The notes: generated from the sequence alone by a model not told the origin. DNA of 64,000 nt from an uncultured Pseudoxanthomonas sp. (GCF_946886695.1 NZ_CAMPJD010000014.1:17182-81181), one strand, 5' to 3'; positions 23,494 through 32,928 are shown, counted from the first letter of the stretch. Program-made: numbers and translations.

Positions 23494-24600
23494 TCAGGCC
23501 GCAGCCGGCGTCGCCGATGGCCTCTCCGGCCACACCGTCTTCGCCAGCAGTTCGTCGTCCCAGTCGAACTGCAGCGCACCTTCCCTGACGAACAGCGACA
23601 CGAAGTTGAGCACGTTGCGGGCATACATCTCGCTGGCGTGGACAGCACCGAGGCTGGCGAGATTCAGCGGTCCGGCCAGGGTCACGCCCTGGTGCTCGTA
23701 GGTCTCGCCCGGCCGGGTAAGTTCGCAGTTGCCGCCGGTTTCGGCGGCGAGGTCCACGATGACACTGCCGGGCTTCATGCCCGCCACCATCGCGGCACTG
23801 ATGATCTTCGGCGCGGGCCGGCCGGGCACCGCCGCGGTGCACACCACCACATCGATACCCTTCAGATGATCCGCCAGCCGCTGCTGCTGCAACGCACGCT
23901 CTTCGTCCGTCAGCTGCCGCGCATACCCGCCATCGCCCGCCGCGCTGACGCCCAGGTCCAGGAACTTCCCGCCCAGCGATTCGATCTGCTCGCGCGTTTC
24001 CGGACGCACGTCGAAGCCCTCAACCTGCGCGCCCAGGCGCTTGGCTGTGGCCACGCCCTGCAGACCCGCCACGCCGGCGCCCACGATCAACACCTTCGAT
24101 GGCCGGATGGTGCCGGCGGCCGTGGTCAGCATCGGGAAGAAGCGCGGGGCCAGCTGCGCGGCGATCAATACCGCCTTGTAACCGGCCATGCCCGCCTGCG
24201 AACTCAATACGTCCATCGCCTGCGCACGCGTGGTGCGCGGCAGCCGCTCGAGCGGGAACGCCTGGATGCCGCGTGCGCGAAGCGCTTCGTCGCGCGCGGG
24301 ATCGGCGGATGGCTGCAGCACGCCCACCAGCGTGGCGCCCATCTTGAAATGGCGGATGGCGTCGGGCGCCGGCGGCTGCACGCAGAGCAGCAGCTCGGCA
24401 CCCTCCCGGCCTTCGCCATCGACGAGCTCCGCCCCCGCATCGGCATACGCCTGATCGACGAAACCGGCCGCCTGGCCCGCGCCGCGCTCCACGGTCACCC
24501 GTGCGCCTGCGGCCAGCAGTTTGCGGACCGTTTCCGGCGTCGCAGCCACGCGGCGCTCACCGGTCGCGGTTTCCTTCAGTACCCGAACTTCGACCGCCAT
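23494..24600 (-). CDS. NAD(P) transhydrogenase subunit alpha, NAD-binding part
   Basis: A 368-residue soluble protein equal to domain I of transhydrogenase (PntAA): an alanine-dehydrogenase-like N-terminal domain (RVLKETATGERRVAATPETV) and a Rossmann domain with VLIVGAGVAGLQGVATAKRLGA (about residues 170-191), then RPAPKIIS and PGSVIVDLAAETGGNCE. It binds NAD(H) and donates or accepts hydride to subunit beta. It is complete. Its partners pntA2 and pntB lie almost 2 kb downstream, beyond four genes of the opposite strand, so it is probably transcribed separately. Confidence 0.94.
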   Translation of the reverse strand: MAVEVRVLKETATGERRVAATPETVRKLLAAGARVTVERGAGQAAGFVDQAYADAGAELVDGEGREGAELLLCVQPPAPDAIRHFKMGATLVGVLQPSADPARDEALRARGIQAFPLERLPRTTRAQAMDVLSSQAGMAGYKAVLIAAQLAPRFFPMLTTAAGTIRPSKVLIVGAGVAGLQGVATAKRLGAQVEGFDVRPETREQIESLGGKFLDLGVSAAGDGGYARQLTDEERALQQQRLADHLKGIDVVVCTAAVPGRPAPKIISAAMVAGMKPGSVIVDLAAETGGNCELTRPGETYEHQGVTLAGPLNLASLGAVHASEMYARNVLNFVSLFVREGALQFDWDDELLAKTVWPERPSATPAAA

Positions 24601-24691
24601 GCGCCCCTCGTCGTTAGGTCATCCGTGTCCGGATGCTAACAGAGCGCGGCATCCCCGCGCGGAAGCGGAGGACCGGCAGTGGGTCGGGCGG

Positions 24692-27004
24692 TCAGACCGC
24701 CGCGGCGGGGGACGGGGTGGGCTCGAGGCGCTCGATCACGCCCTGCATGGCACTGTCGAAGGCGTCCTCGCTCTGGTGCGTGCGAAGGCGGCCCAAGCGC
24801 ACCATCGCGGCCAGTTCTTCCGGCGAGGCAACGCAGAAGCGTACGCCGCGACGATTGACGAACAGCAGGCGCGAGGAGATCGGGCTGACCCACGACAGCT
24901 TGCCCGCCTGCACCTTGTTGTCCTTGTCGATGAAGTCCAGCCAGGTGCCGATGGCCAGATTGCGGAAATGGTCCGCATCGCTGTGGTCGAACTCGAGCGT
25001 ATCCGCGCCCGCGACCAGCTGGATCGGCGTGGCTTCCTCGTCGATGACCGGCTTCGGCAGCACCACCTGCGGCAGTTCCGGCAGCGCCTTCTCCAGGTCG
25101 GGACGCGCTGCGGCCACCGCCTGCAGCGTGTCGTGCAATGCATCCACGGCGCCGCCCGCGGCATCCTGATTCATGCCGACGCTGGCGAACACCTTCAACA
25201 ACGCCGGTCGCCACGCCTGCAACCAGGGCTTGCCGATGACATGGCGCTGCGCTTCGGTGAGTTCCTCCAGCACGCCATCCGCCAGTGTGAGCGATTCGCG
25301 CAGTCCCTCGCCTTCCTCGCCTTCGCGCAGCACCGTCATGGTGACGTGGTGCGCCCACGGCTGGCGCAGGAAATCCTCGATGGCCTGAGGCACGCGGCGA
25401 TCCGCGAGGCGTTCGTCCAACTCGGTGTTCATGCGCGCGCGCGCGGCTTCCAGGCGCTCCTGCCCGCGCTGGATCTCGGCGGCGCGGCGTTCCGCGATCT
25501 CGATGCGGCGGCGATGCTGCTCCAGGAAGGCACGGAATTCTTCTTCCAGCGTCAGGAAGATTGCGAGGTTCTCGTTGAACTCGGCGACCAGGCGGTCGAC
25601 CACCTCTTCCACCTTGGTCAGCAGGGTGCGCTCGGCGGCGCTCTCGCCGTTGTTGCCCTCGCAGGCCTCCGCCAACACGTTGAGCAGGCGGCGCGCGGGA
25701 TGGGTCTTCTGCACGAACATGCGCCGGTCCAGCAGCGCCACCTTGACGAACGGCACCACGAGGCGGCCGATCAGTTCGCGCGGACGGCCCTCCAGGTCGC
25801 GCTCGTCCAGCATCACGTCGAACAGCATGCCGACCAGGTCGATTGCGTCCTCATCCACGGGCGCCAGGCGCGCGGTGGAGGGGTCAACGCCGAGCTGCAT
25901 GGCGCTGCTGAGCACTTCGTTCTTCAGCCGCTGCGCCAGCGATTCCCCGTTGTCGCCGATCGCCGCACGCAGCGTGGCGCTGGGCGTGGCCTGCAACAGG
26001 GACAGCACCGAGAGCATTTCCCGCTGCGACAGGTCGCGCTGGCGCTGGTCGGCCGCGCGCGCTTCCGCCGCATCGCCCGCATCGCGACCACGGCGCGACT
26101 CCTGCAGCAGGTGATGCAACGCTTCAAGCAGGACACCTTGCGCGCCTGGTGCGGCGCCGTAGCCAGGCGGCACGTCGCCGAAACCACCCATCATCGGGGC
26201 GGCGCGCGTGGCTTCGAGGCCACGGCTCACGCCGGCCATGCGATTGAGGAAACGCGCTGCCCACGCAGGTGCGCCGGGCTCCTCGCCGCCTTCACCCTCG
26301 TTCTCCATGTCCGGCGCCGCGCCCGCTTCCGGCTTCGGCGCGCGGCGCGACGGCAGGTCCGGCATCACGCCGACCTGCATGAGCCGCTGGTCCAACGACG
26401 CATAGATGCGCGCGATCGCGGGCACGAGGTCCCGCTCGCACAGCTTGATCACCACCAGCCGGACCTCGGGCGTGAGGTCGCACGCCGAGAACGCCTGGTG
26501 GACGGCCACGCCGATGTGCTCGGGGCCGATGGGGTTGAGCTCCACGTCCAGCACGACATTGCCGGCGATCCAGCCCAGGCGGCGGTCCAGCCGGGCGAGG
26601 ACGGGCTTGCAGTCGCGCTGGATGACGCTGGCCAGGTTGCGTACGGCCAGCCGGGATTCCAGCTCCTGGTCCGTTATCAGGGTCAGTCCGTCTTCCGACC
26701 CCTGTGCGAATGCGCGCTCCATGGACAGTGGCTGCCCTTCCTGCAGCGCGCTCCAGGCCCGCTGCAGATGGGCGCGGAAGCGCACGATGATGTCTTCGCG
26801 GCGGCGGCGCAGTTCACGCATCGCATCCAGGAAGGCCATCTGCGAGGGGCCGGCCCGCTCGGCGCGGTCGAACAGCGCATCGTCGAAACGACCCAGCGCC
26901 ACCGCGAAGGCGTCCACCAGCGGCGGGATCGCCGCATCACGCGCCTGATCCAGCAGACGCGTGTCGCGACCGGGCCGATCGGCGATATTGAGGACGTTCG
27001 ACAT
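24692..27004 (-). CDS. DUF1631 family protein
   Basis: A 770-residue soluble protein that matches DUF1631 in length and pattern: an N-terminal part with LDAMRELRRRREDI and WSALQEGQPLSMERAF, a long charged helical middle (ETRTAERRAAEIQRGQERLEAARARM-type coiled coil around 490-540) and a C-terminal beta-rich segment with LSWVSPISSRLLFVNRRGVRF, which looks PilZ-like. The function is not established to my knowledge. I chose the ATG at 27004, after GGGGAA, rather than the longer open frame. It stands alone between pntA1 and the divergent nitroreductase gene. Confidence 0.85.
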   Translation of the reverse strand: MSNVLNIADRPGRDTRLLDQARDAAIPPLVDAFAVALGRFDDALFDRAERAGPSQMAFLDAMRELRRRREDIIVRFRAHLQRAWSALQEGQPLSMERAFAQGSEDGLTLITDQELESRLAVRNLASVIQRDCKPVLARLDRRLGWIAGNVVLDVELNPIGPEHIGVAVHQAFSACDLTPEVRLVVIKLCERDLVPAIARIYASLDQRLMQVGVMPDLPSRRAPKPEAGAAPDMENEGEGGEEPGAPAWAARFLNRMAGVSRGLEATRAAPMMGGFGDVPPGYGAAPGAQGVLLEALHHLLQESRRGRDAGDAAEARAADQRQRDLSQREMLSVLSLLQATPSATLRAAIGDNGESLAQRLKNEVLSSAMQLGVDPSTARLAPVDEDAIDLVGMLFDVMLDERDLEGRPRELIGRLVVPFVKVALLDRRMFVQKTHPARRLLNVLAEACEGNNGESAAERTLLTKVEEVVDRLVAEFNENLAIFLTLEEEFRAFLEQHRRRIEIAERRAAEIQRGQERLEAARARMNTELDERLADRRVPQAIEDFLRQPWAHHVTMTVLREGEEGEGLRESLTLADGVLEELTEAQRHVIGKPWLQAWRPALLKVFASVGMNQDAAGGAVDALHDTLQAVAAARPDLEKALPELPQVVLPKPVIDEEATPIQLVAGADTLEFDHSDADHFRNLAIGTWLDFIDKDNKVQAGKLSWVSPISSRLLFVNRRGVRFCVASPEELAAMVRLGRLRTHQSEDAFDSAMQGVIERLEPTPSPAAAV

Positions 27005-27158
27005 GCGCAAGGTTCCCCGCCTTGGCAGGCGAAAGGAGTTCGGGGGATACGGACCGGGGATCCGCGATGACATCGTAGGAAATCCGGCGGACCGGCAACC
27101 GTGATGGCCTCGTCATTTTAGTGCCATGCAACAAGATGTGACACGGTAAACTTGACGC

Positions 27159-27740
27159 ATGTCGCTTACCGATCCCCTGCACTTCCTCGACGCACGCCGT
27201 TCCGTGCCCTCCAAACAGCTCGGCACCCCCGGCCCTGACGATGCCACGTTGCTCCGGATGCTCGCTTCCGCGGTCCGCGTACCGGATCACGGCAAGCTGG
27301 TGCCGTTCCGCTTCCTCCGCATCCAGGGCGAAGCGCGGCATGCGCTCGGCGAACACCTGGCGGCACGCACCTTGCATCTCGATCCCGCTGCGGCGGACGC
27401 CGTGGTCGCGAAGGACCGCGCGCGCTTCTCGCATGCACCAGTCGTCATCACCGTGGTCGCGCACCTCACCTCGGGCCACAAGGTGCCGGAGCAGGAGCAA
27501 CTGCTCACTGCGGGCAGCGTCTGCTTTGCCCTGCTGCAATCCGCGCAGGCACTCGGCTTCGGCGCGCAATGGCTGACCGGCTGGATGGCGTACGACGATG
27601 CCGTGGCGGAAACGCTCGGCCTGGCTGCGAACGAGAAGATCGCCGGCTTCATCCACATCGGCACACCGCAGTTGGACGCCCCCGAACGCGAACGCCCCGA
27701 TCCCGCCGCGCTGCTCAGCGACTGGACGCCCCATGCCTGA
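27159..27740 (+). CDS. Nitroreductase family protein (YdjA-like)
   Basis: A 193-residue FMN-dependent nitroreductase fold of the small YdjA type: DARRSVPSKQLGTPGP at the N-terminus contacts FMN, LLRMLASAVRVPDHGKLVPFRF forms the dimer/flavin helix, and VCFALLQSAQALGFGAQWLTGW is the conserved central helix. Such proteins oxidise NAD(P)H and reduce nitro or quinone-like compounds; the physiological substrate is unknown. Its stop overlaps the start of the following exonuclease gene, so they are likely cotranscribed. Confidence 0.88.
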   Translation: MSLTDPLHFLDARRSVPSKQLGTPGPDDATLLRMLASAVRVPDHGKLVPFRFLRIQGEARHALGEHLAARTLHLDPAAADAVVAKDRARFSHAPVVITVVAHLTSGHKVPEQEQLLTAGSVCFALLQSAQALGFGAQWLTGWMAYDDAVAETLGLAANEKIAGFIHIGTPQLDAPERERPDPAALLSDWTPHA

Positions 27741-28641
27741 GCAGGCCGTGATGCGTCCGCTCCACCTGGTCGACGCCAGCCTGTACGTGTTCCGCGCCTG
27801 GCACTCGATGCCGGACGAATTCCAGGATGCCGATGGCTGGCCCACCAATGCGGTGCACGGCTTCGCGCGCTTCCTGCTGGAGCTGCTCGAAAAGGAGCGC
27901 CCCGCGCACATCGCCATCGCCTTCGACGAGGCACTGGACAGCTGCTTCCGCAATCGGCTCTATCCGGCCTACAAGGCCAATCGCGACCCGGCGCCGGAAG
28001 AGCTCCGACGACAGTTCACGCACTGCAAGGCGCTCTGTGCCGCGCTCGGGCTGAGCGTGCTCGCCCATGGCGAGTACGAAGCAGACGACCTGATCGGCAG
28101 CGCATTGCATGCCGCAAGGCCACAGGGTTTCCGCGGCATCATCGTGTCCGCGGACAAGGACCTGTCGCAACTCCTGCAGGAGCACGACGAGCAATGGGAC
28201 TTCGCCCGCGGCCAGCGCTGGGGCATGCAGGGCGTGAAGGCCCGGCACGGCGTGGAAGCGCGGCAGATCGCCGACTACCTGGCGCTGACGGGCGACGCCG
28301 TGGACAACATTCCCGGTGTGACCGGGATCGGCGCGAAATCCGCCGCCGTGCTGCTGGCGCACTTCGGCGATCTGGACACCCTGCTCGCACGCATGGATGA
28401 AGTCGCGTTCCTGCGGCTGCGCGGTGCCGCGACGCTCGCCGTGCGCCTGCGCGAACAGCGCGAGCATGCCCTGCTATGGCGCCAGCTCACCACGATCGCC
28501 CTGGATGCGCCACTCGGCGAGGTGGAAACCGGTCACGTCCGTGGCCAGGCCGATGGCGACATGCTGGCAGGCCTCTCGGATGCGTTGCGCTTCGGCCCGA
28601 TGACCCGGCGCCGGCTGCGGGTGGCGGCGGGGCTGGAATAG
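27733..28641 (+). CDS. 5'-3' exonuclease / flap endonuclease-like protein
   Basis: A 302-residue protein resembling the 5' nuclease domain of DNA polymerase I, without a polymerase domain: LVDASLYVFRAWH at the N-terminus, RLYPAYKANR, the metal-binding EYEADDLIGS and SADKDLSQLL, and the helix-hairpin-helix GDAVDNIPGVTGIGAKSAA. These acidic clusters are complete, so it is likely active in removing 5' flaps during repair or replication. It overlaps the nitroreductase gene by eight bases. An internal ATG six codons in is an alternative start. It is comparable with Xni but somewhat longer. Confidence 0.88.
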   Translation: MPEQAVMRPLHLVDASLYVFRAWHSMPDEFQDADGWPTNAVHGFARFLLELLEKERPAHIAIAFDEALDSCFRNRLYPAYKANRDPAPEELRRQFTHCKALCAALGLSVLAHGEYEADDLIGSALHAARPQGFRGIIVSADKDLSQLLQEHDEQWDFARGQRWGMQGVKARHGVEARQIADYLALTGDAVDNIPGVTGIGAKSAAVLLAHFGDLDTLLARMDEVAFLRLRGAATLAVRLREQREHALLWRQLTTIALDAPLGEVETGHVRGQADGDMLAGLSDALRFGPMTRRRLRVAAGLE

Positions 28642-28692
28642 CCGCGCGATCGACCGCTGTGAATCGTCACGCGCACCCGATAGCATCGCCCC

Positions 28693-29259
28693 ATGGATGA
28701 TCGTGATGACGACAAGCGCCAACAGCCCGCCCACGTGGTGTGGCAGGGCAAGTATCAGCGGATGATGGTGCGCGGCACGTGGGAATACGTGGAACGCGCG
28801 CATGCCGGCGGACTGGCGGCGATCATCATCGCGGTGACGCCGGATGACGACGTGCTGTTCGTGGAGCAGTTCCGGGTGCCGTTGCAGGCACGGACCATCG
28901 AGATGCCGGCGGGCCTGGTCGGCGACATCCATGCCGGCGAGTCGATCGAGGTCTCCGCCATCCGGGAACTGGAGGAGGAAACCGGCTGGACGGCGGAGCA
29001 GGCCGAGGTGTTGATGATCGGTCCGACATCCTCCGGCAGCAGCAGCGAGAAGATCGCCTTCGTCCGGGCGACCGGGCTGCGCAGGATCGGAGAAGGCGGG
29101 GGTGACGGTGATGAGGACATCACCGTGCATGCGATCCCGCGCGTGCGTGCAGCTGCGTGGCTGGTGCAGAAGATGCGGGGGGGCTACGAACTGGACGCCA
29201 AGCTCTGGGCGGGGCTTTGGATGATCGACCACACCTTGGACGGCACGCCGCGCGACTGA
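28693..29259 (+). CDS. Nudix hydrolase (ADP-ribose pyrophosphatase type)
   Basis: A 188-residue protein with a complete Nudix box from GDIHAGE through REUxEE (RELEEETGW), about residues 77-99, needed for Mg-dependent hydrolysis of nucleoside diphosphate derivatives. The preceding strand EMPAGLVGDIH and VLFVEQFRVPLQARTIE fit the NudF/ADP-ribose pyrophosphatase branch, whose substrates are ADP-ribose or similar NDP-sugars. It is cytoplasmic. It follows the exonuclease gene by about 50 bases on the same strand. Confidence 0.9.
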   Translation: MDDRDDDKRQQPAHVVWQGKYQRMMVRGTWEYVERAHAGGLAAIIIAVTPDDDVLFVEQFRVPLQARTIEMPAGLVGDIHAGESIEVSAIRELEEETGWTAEQAEVLMIGPTSSGSSSEKIAFVRATGLRRIGEGGGDGDEDITVHAIPRVRAAAWLVQKMRGGYELDAKLWAGLWMIDHTLDGTPRD

Positions 29260-29265
29260 CGCGCC

Positions 29266-29694
29266 TCAGTCCGCCTTGACCGCGTAGCCTGCCAGCCGCC
29301 AGACGCCTTCATCCTCGCGCCGCAGTGTCACCGTTTCGCGATGCGGCGCGCCGGCTTCGCCGAACATCACCGAGAACTCGAGCACGGCATACGTGCCCGG
29401 CTGCCATCGCGGCCGCTGGCTGGGTTGGTCGACCCGCACGGCCGCCCAGCGACGGCTTCGCCCCCGACCCAGCGCACCGTGCCGCTGCGCCATCAACGCG
29501 ACGAACGCCTCACGCCCCATCGCACGACGGATCGATGCGGAGGCGGCATCCCACAGGACGTCGTGCTGACCCTGCTCGATTGCCTTGATGAACCGCATGG
29601 CCGCCATCCCGAGCCGCGGGATGTCGACATCCTCCAGCCCGATCCTCGCCTCGCCCGCCTGCATTGCTGCGTGTGCCGTCATCGCTCGATCCAC
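29266..29694 (-). CDS. DUF4019 family protein
   Basis: A 142-residue protein with the DUF4019 pattern: an N-terminal helix with FIKAIEQGQHDVLWDAAS, then a basic loop, a long strand (GTYAVLEFSVMFGE) and the terminal RETVTLRREDEGVWRLAGYAVK. The fold resembles NTF2/SnoaL-like domains, but its function is unknown. No signal peptide is evident although many members are exported; the start may be the internal ATG at 29682. It converges with the Nudix gene, leaving six bases between the stops. Confidence 0.75.
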   Translation of the reverse strand: MDRAMTAHAAMQAGEARIGLEDVDIPRLGMAAMRFIKAIEQGQHDVLWDAASASIRRAMGREAFVALMAQRHGALGRGRSRRWAAVRVDQPSQRPRWQPGTYAVLEFSVMFGEAGAPHRETVTLRREDEGVWRLAGYAVKAD

Positions 29695-29822
29695 CCCAAA
29701 TCACGTGGCCTACGCCGTCACGCTTCAAGGAAGGAGCGGCACCCACACGACTGGATCGCACCGCTGTGCGCGCACCGGACACGCCCGGCTCCTCACGGGT
29801 GGCGCAGTGGGCCGCACGTCGA

Positions 29823-30716
29823 TCAGGCGAGCTGCAGGCGGAAGAACGCGAGCGTGCGCTGCCATGAGAGGTCGGCAGCCGCCTGGTCGTAACGGGGCGT
29901 GGTGTCGTTGTGGAATCCATGGTTGACGCCCGGGTAGACGTGCGTCTCGTAGGACACGCCGGCGGCTTCAAGCGCCTGTTCGTAGGCGGGCCAACCCGCA
30001 TTGACGCGCGTATCCAGTTCGGCGAACTGCAGCAGCAAGGGCGCCTTGATGCGCGCTGCCTCTTCCGCGGTGGGTTGGCCGCCGTAGTACGGCACGCCGG
30101 CATCCACCAGGTCGGGCAGCCGCGCCGCCAGCAGGTTGGTGACCAGGCCACCGAAACAGAACCCCACCACGCCCAACTTGCCGTTGCTGCGCGGCAGCCC
30201 ATGCGCGAAGTGCGCTGCAGCCTCCATGTCCGCCAGCACCTTTGAACGGTCCAGCGTGGCCTGCATCTCGCGCCCGGCGTCGTCGTCGCCGGGATAGCCG
30301 CCGAGCGGATACAGCGCGTCGGGCGCGAACGCGATGAAGCCCGCCACCGCCAGCCGGCGTGCGACGTCTTCGATGTAAGGATTCAGGCCGCGATTCTCGT
30401 GCACTACCAGCACGACCGGAGACGGGCCCTCCGCACGCGGCATCGCCAGCAGGCCACGGCCTTCGCCATGGCCCTGCGGCGCGGGAAACGTCCGGTAGAC
30501 GGTGGTGATGCGTGGATCATCCACGTCCACCTGTGCCGCGAACGCGTACTGCGGCGTCAGCGCCGCCAGCAGCGCGGCCGCCGTGGTGCCGCCCACGGCG
30601 AACTGCGCGGCGCCGGCCAGGAAACCGCGCCGGTCGACGCGGCCATGGACGTAGTCGTCGTACAGGTCCAGCACACGCGGGTCGAACGCGGATGCGGTGG
30701 CGCGCGAATGCTCCAT
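29823..30716 (-). CDS. Exported dienelactone hydrolase family protein
   Basis: A 297-residue protein with an N-terminal twin-arginine-like signal (VDRRGFLAGAAQFAVGG, about 27-43) and a dienelactone-hydrolase alpha/beta fold: VVHENRGLNPYIEDVARRLA, the cysteine nucleophile elbow GFCFGG, and GVNHGFHND supplying the His. The Glu in HENRG is the partner residue known from the family. Such enzymes hydrolyse cyclic esters; exported members have unknown substrates. It follows the prolyl aminopeptidase gene by about 26 bases on the same strand, probably as one operon. Confidence 0.9.
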   Translation of the reverse strand: MEHSRATASAFDPRVLDLYDDYVHGRVDRRGFLAGAAQFAVGGTTAAALLAALTPQYAFAAQVDVDDPRITTVYRTFPAPQGHGEGRGLLAMPRAEGPSPVVLVVHENRGLNPYIEDVARRLAVAGFIAFAPDALYPLGGYPGDDDAGREMQATLDRSKVLADMEAAAHFAHGLPRSNGKLGVVGFCFGGLVTNLLAARLPDLVDAGVPYYGGQPTAEEAARIKAPLLLQFAELDTRVNAGWPAYEQALEAAGVSYETHVYPGVNHGFHNDTTPRYDQAAADLSWQRTLAFFRLQLA

Positions 30717-30742
30717 GGTGTTCTCCCGTCTGCGATGGGGCG

Positions 30743-31684
30743 TCAGGCGAAGGCGTCGGTCGCGCGCACGAGGGCGTCGACATTCTCGGCTTCGAAAGCC
30801 GAGTGGCCCGAGGCTGGCGTGATCTCGAGCTTCGCCTTCGGCCACGCCTTGTGCAGTTCCCATGCATTGGCGATCGGACAGACCACGTCGTAGCGCCCAT
30901 GCACGATGACGCCCGGGATGTCGGCGATGCGCGAGGCATCGCGCAGCAGTTGGTCTTCGACCTCGAAGAAGCCGCCGTTGACGAAGTAGTGGTTCTCGAT
31001 GCGCGCGAACGCCAGCGCGAACTCCGGCTCCTCGTGCCCGCTGATGAAGTCCGCGTCCACGTGCAGGAAGCTGGTCGCCCCTTCCCACACGCTCCACGCC
31101 TTCGCGGCGGCCAGGCGCGTCGCCTTGTCGGCGGACGTCAGCCGGCGGTGGAAGGCGGAAATCAGGTCGTGGCGCTCCACCGGTGGAATCGCGGTTATGT
31201 AGTGCTCCCACGCATCCGGGAACAGGCGGCTGGCGCCTTCCTGGTAGAACCACTCCAGTTCCCAGCGGCGCAGCATGAAGATGCCACGCAGCACGAGTTC
31301 GCTGACGCGCTGCGGATGCGTTTCGGCATAGGCCAGCGCCAGCGTGGAACCCCAGCTGCCGCCGAACACCTGCCAGCGGTCGATGCCGAGCTTCCCGCGC
31401 AGCTTTTCGATGTCGGCCACCAGGTCCCAGGTGGTGTTGTCGACCAGATCCGCGTGCGGCGTGGAGCGGCCGGAACCGCGCTGGTCGAACAGCACGATGC
31501 GGTACTTCGCCGGATCGTGGAAACGACGCATCTTCGGGCTGCAGCCGGCGCCCGGCCCGCCATGGAGAAGCACCACGGGCTTGCCCTGCGGATTGCCGCA
31601 CTGTTCGTAGTACAGCGTGTGGCGGTCGTCGACCTTCAGCGTGCCGGTGTCGAAGGGCTCGATATCGGGGTACAGCGTGCGCAT
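30743..31684 (-). CDS. pip: Prolyl aminopeptidase
   Basis: A 313-residue proline iminopeptidase of the S33 family: HGGPGAGCSP (oxyanion region, about 41-50), FDQRGSGRSTPHA, the nucleophile elbow GGSWGSTLALAYAETHP and the late HGRYDVVCP and SGHSAFE containing Asp and His. It removes N-terminal proline from peptides in the cytoplasm. Length and all catalytic blocks match the family. It precedes the dienelactone hydrolase gene and follows prmC on the same strand. Confidence 0.96.
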   Translation of the reverse strand: MRTLYPDIEPFDTGTLKVDDRHTLYYEQCGNPQGKPVVLLHGGPGAGCSPKMRRFHDPAKYRIVLFDQRGSGRSTPHADLVDNTTWDLVADIEKLRGKLGIDRWQVFGGSWGSTLALAYAETHPQRVSELVLRGIFMLRRWELEWFYQEGASRLFPDAWEHYITAIPPVERHDLISAFHRRLTSADKATRLAAAKAWSVWEGATSFLHVDADFISGHEEPEFALAFARIENHYFVNGGFFEVEDQLLRDASRIADIPGVIVHGRYDVVCPIANAWELHKAWPKAKLEITPASGHSAFEAENVDALVRATDAFA

Positions 31685-31714
31685 GGGCGGCCTGTCCTGG
31701 ATGAAAGCGACAGT

Positions 31715-32587
31715 CTAGCGGCTGCGGTCCTGCGCTTCCGTGACGCGCCCGAGGGTGACGCGGTCGCGCTCTTCAAGGTCGGCGAAGGTCGCCACGTCGA
31801 TGAAATCCGAACCGGCCAACAGCGCGCGGATCGCCTCGCCCTGGTCCCAGCCGTGCTCCAGCAGCAACCAACCATCCGGCAGCAGGTGCGCGGGGGCCGC
31901 GGCCACGATCTCGCGGATCGCATCCAGTCCGTCGGCGCCGGACGACAGTGCCGTGGGCGGCTCGAAGCGCAGGTCGCCCTGCACCAGGTGGGGATCGCCG
32001 TCGGCGATGTAGGGCGGGTTGCTGGCGATCAGGTCGAAGCGCTCTCCCGCCAGTGGTGTCAGCCAACTGCCGCGGCGGAACACCACGTTGGCCAGACCGT
32101 GCGTGTGCGCGTTCGACTGTGCCACTCGCAGGGCGTCTTCACTGAGGTCTGTCGCGACGACCTGCGCCAACGGTCGTTCGCTGGCCAGCGCGAGCGCGAT
32201 GGCGCCGCTGCCGGTACCCAGGTCGGCGACGCGCAGCGGGCGTTCGCCCGGCAGCCGCTCCAGCGCCAGTTCCACCAGCCGCTCGGTCTCGGGGCGCGGG
32301 ATCAGCGTGGCGGGGGAGACCTGCAGGTCCAGCGTCCAGAACCCGCGCCGGCCCAGCAGGTACGCCAGCGGCTCGCCCGCGATACGCCGCGCCAGCAGGG
32401 CGTCGAACGCCGCCGCCTCCCGGTCGGGCAACGGGTCGTCGCCATGCGCGAACAGCCACGCCCGGTCGCGACCCAGCACGTGCAGCAGCAGGTGCTCAGC
32501 CTCGTGCCGCGCGTCGGGTCCGGACAAGCGGGACGCGGCGGCGCGCAGGGCCAGGTCGAGTCGGGCAGTGATCAGGTCGGCAGGCAT
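31715..32587 (-). CDS. prmC: Peptide chain release factor N5-glutamine methyltransferase
   Basis: A 290-residue SAM-dependent enzyme that methylates the GGQ glutamine of release factors. Visible are the N-terminal helical domain ([21 protein letters not shown]), [17 protein letters not shown], the catalytic-domain entry [11 protein letters not shown], the SAM loop [16 protein letters not shown] and the substrate motif NPPY. I chose the ATG at 32587 ([14 protein letters not shown]), as the longer frame is Pro/Arg-rich and atypical. It is first of three minus-strand genes with pip and the dienelactone hydrolase. Confidence 0.95.
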   Translation of the reverse strand: MPADLITARLDLALRAAASRLSGPDARHEAEHLLLHVLGRDRAWLFAHGDDPLPDREAAAFDALLARRIAGEPLAYLLGRRGFWTLDLQVSPATLIPRPETERLVELALERLPGERPLRVADLGTGSGAIALALASERPLAQVVATDLSEDALRVAQSNAHTHGLANVVFRRGSWLTPLAGERFDLIASNPPYIADGDPHLVQGDLRFEPPTALSSGADGLDAIREIVAAAPAHLLPDGWLLLEHGWDQGEAIRALLAGSDFIDVATFADLEERDRVTLGRVTEAQDRSR

Positions 32588-32862
32588 TGCCGCGCATGGT
32601 AGCGGGCCGGGGCCCGCAGGACGCGGCCGCATCGCCGCGGCGCACCATCATGGTGCTCAATCGCGTATGGAGCTTGGCTGGCCACCCTGCTCCGGACCAT
32701 TTCCCTGTTCACGGCGTGCCGGGCGCCCGCCGGATATCGCATGCGCGTAGCAGGCATGAATGATAAGCAGGCCAGATCTCCATCAACTTGTTGAAAAACA
32801 TGACTTTAATCCCTACGTCAGGTATCACGATCGCCAGGTAGCGCATCGGCGCCGGGATTTCG

Positions 32863-32899
32863 ATAGTCAAAAACTATTCATTCAATTCCATCAATCGAT
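32863..32899 (+). promoter_or_regulatory. Predicted OxyR operator
   Basis: ATAG-N7-CTAT is perfect at 32863-32877 (ATAGTCAAAAACTAT), the half of the OxyR consensus that fits best. Seven bases later, 32885-32899 (ATTCCATCAATCGAT) matches the second half only at its ends. The site lies directly upstream of the predicted -35 box of ahpC, the usual place for activation, and oxyR itself is encoded 2.5 kb downstream. Confidence 0.75.
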
Positions 32900-32928
32900 T
32901 TGAGATATCAATAGTCCCTGCCTACCAT
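32900..32928 (+). promoter_or_regulatory. Predicted ahpC promoter
   Basis: TTGAGA at 32900-32905 and TACCAT at 32923-32928 are separated by 17 bases, giving a sigma-70 type promoter about 45 bases before the ahpC ATG. The OxyR site abuts the -35 box. GAGGAT precedes the start codon as the ribosome-binding site. Confidence 0.6.

Noticed and set aside
24521..27070. Very long open frame on the plus strand opposite the DUF1631 gene
   Set aside because: It is a GC-rich antisense shadow: Arg/His/Gly-rich composition, no domain, and entirely within the real gene.
30512..32602. Long plus-strand open frame opposite pip and prmC
   Set aside because: Shadow of conserved minus-strand genes with recognisable catalytic motifs; the antisense protein has no family features.
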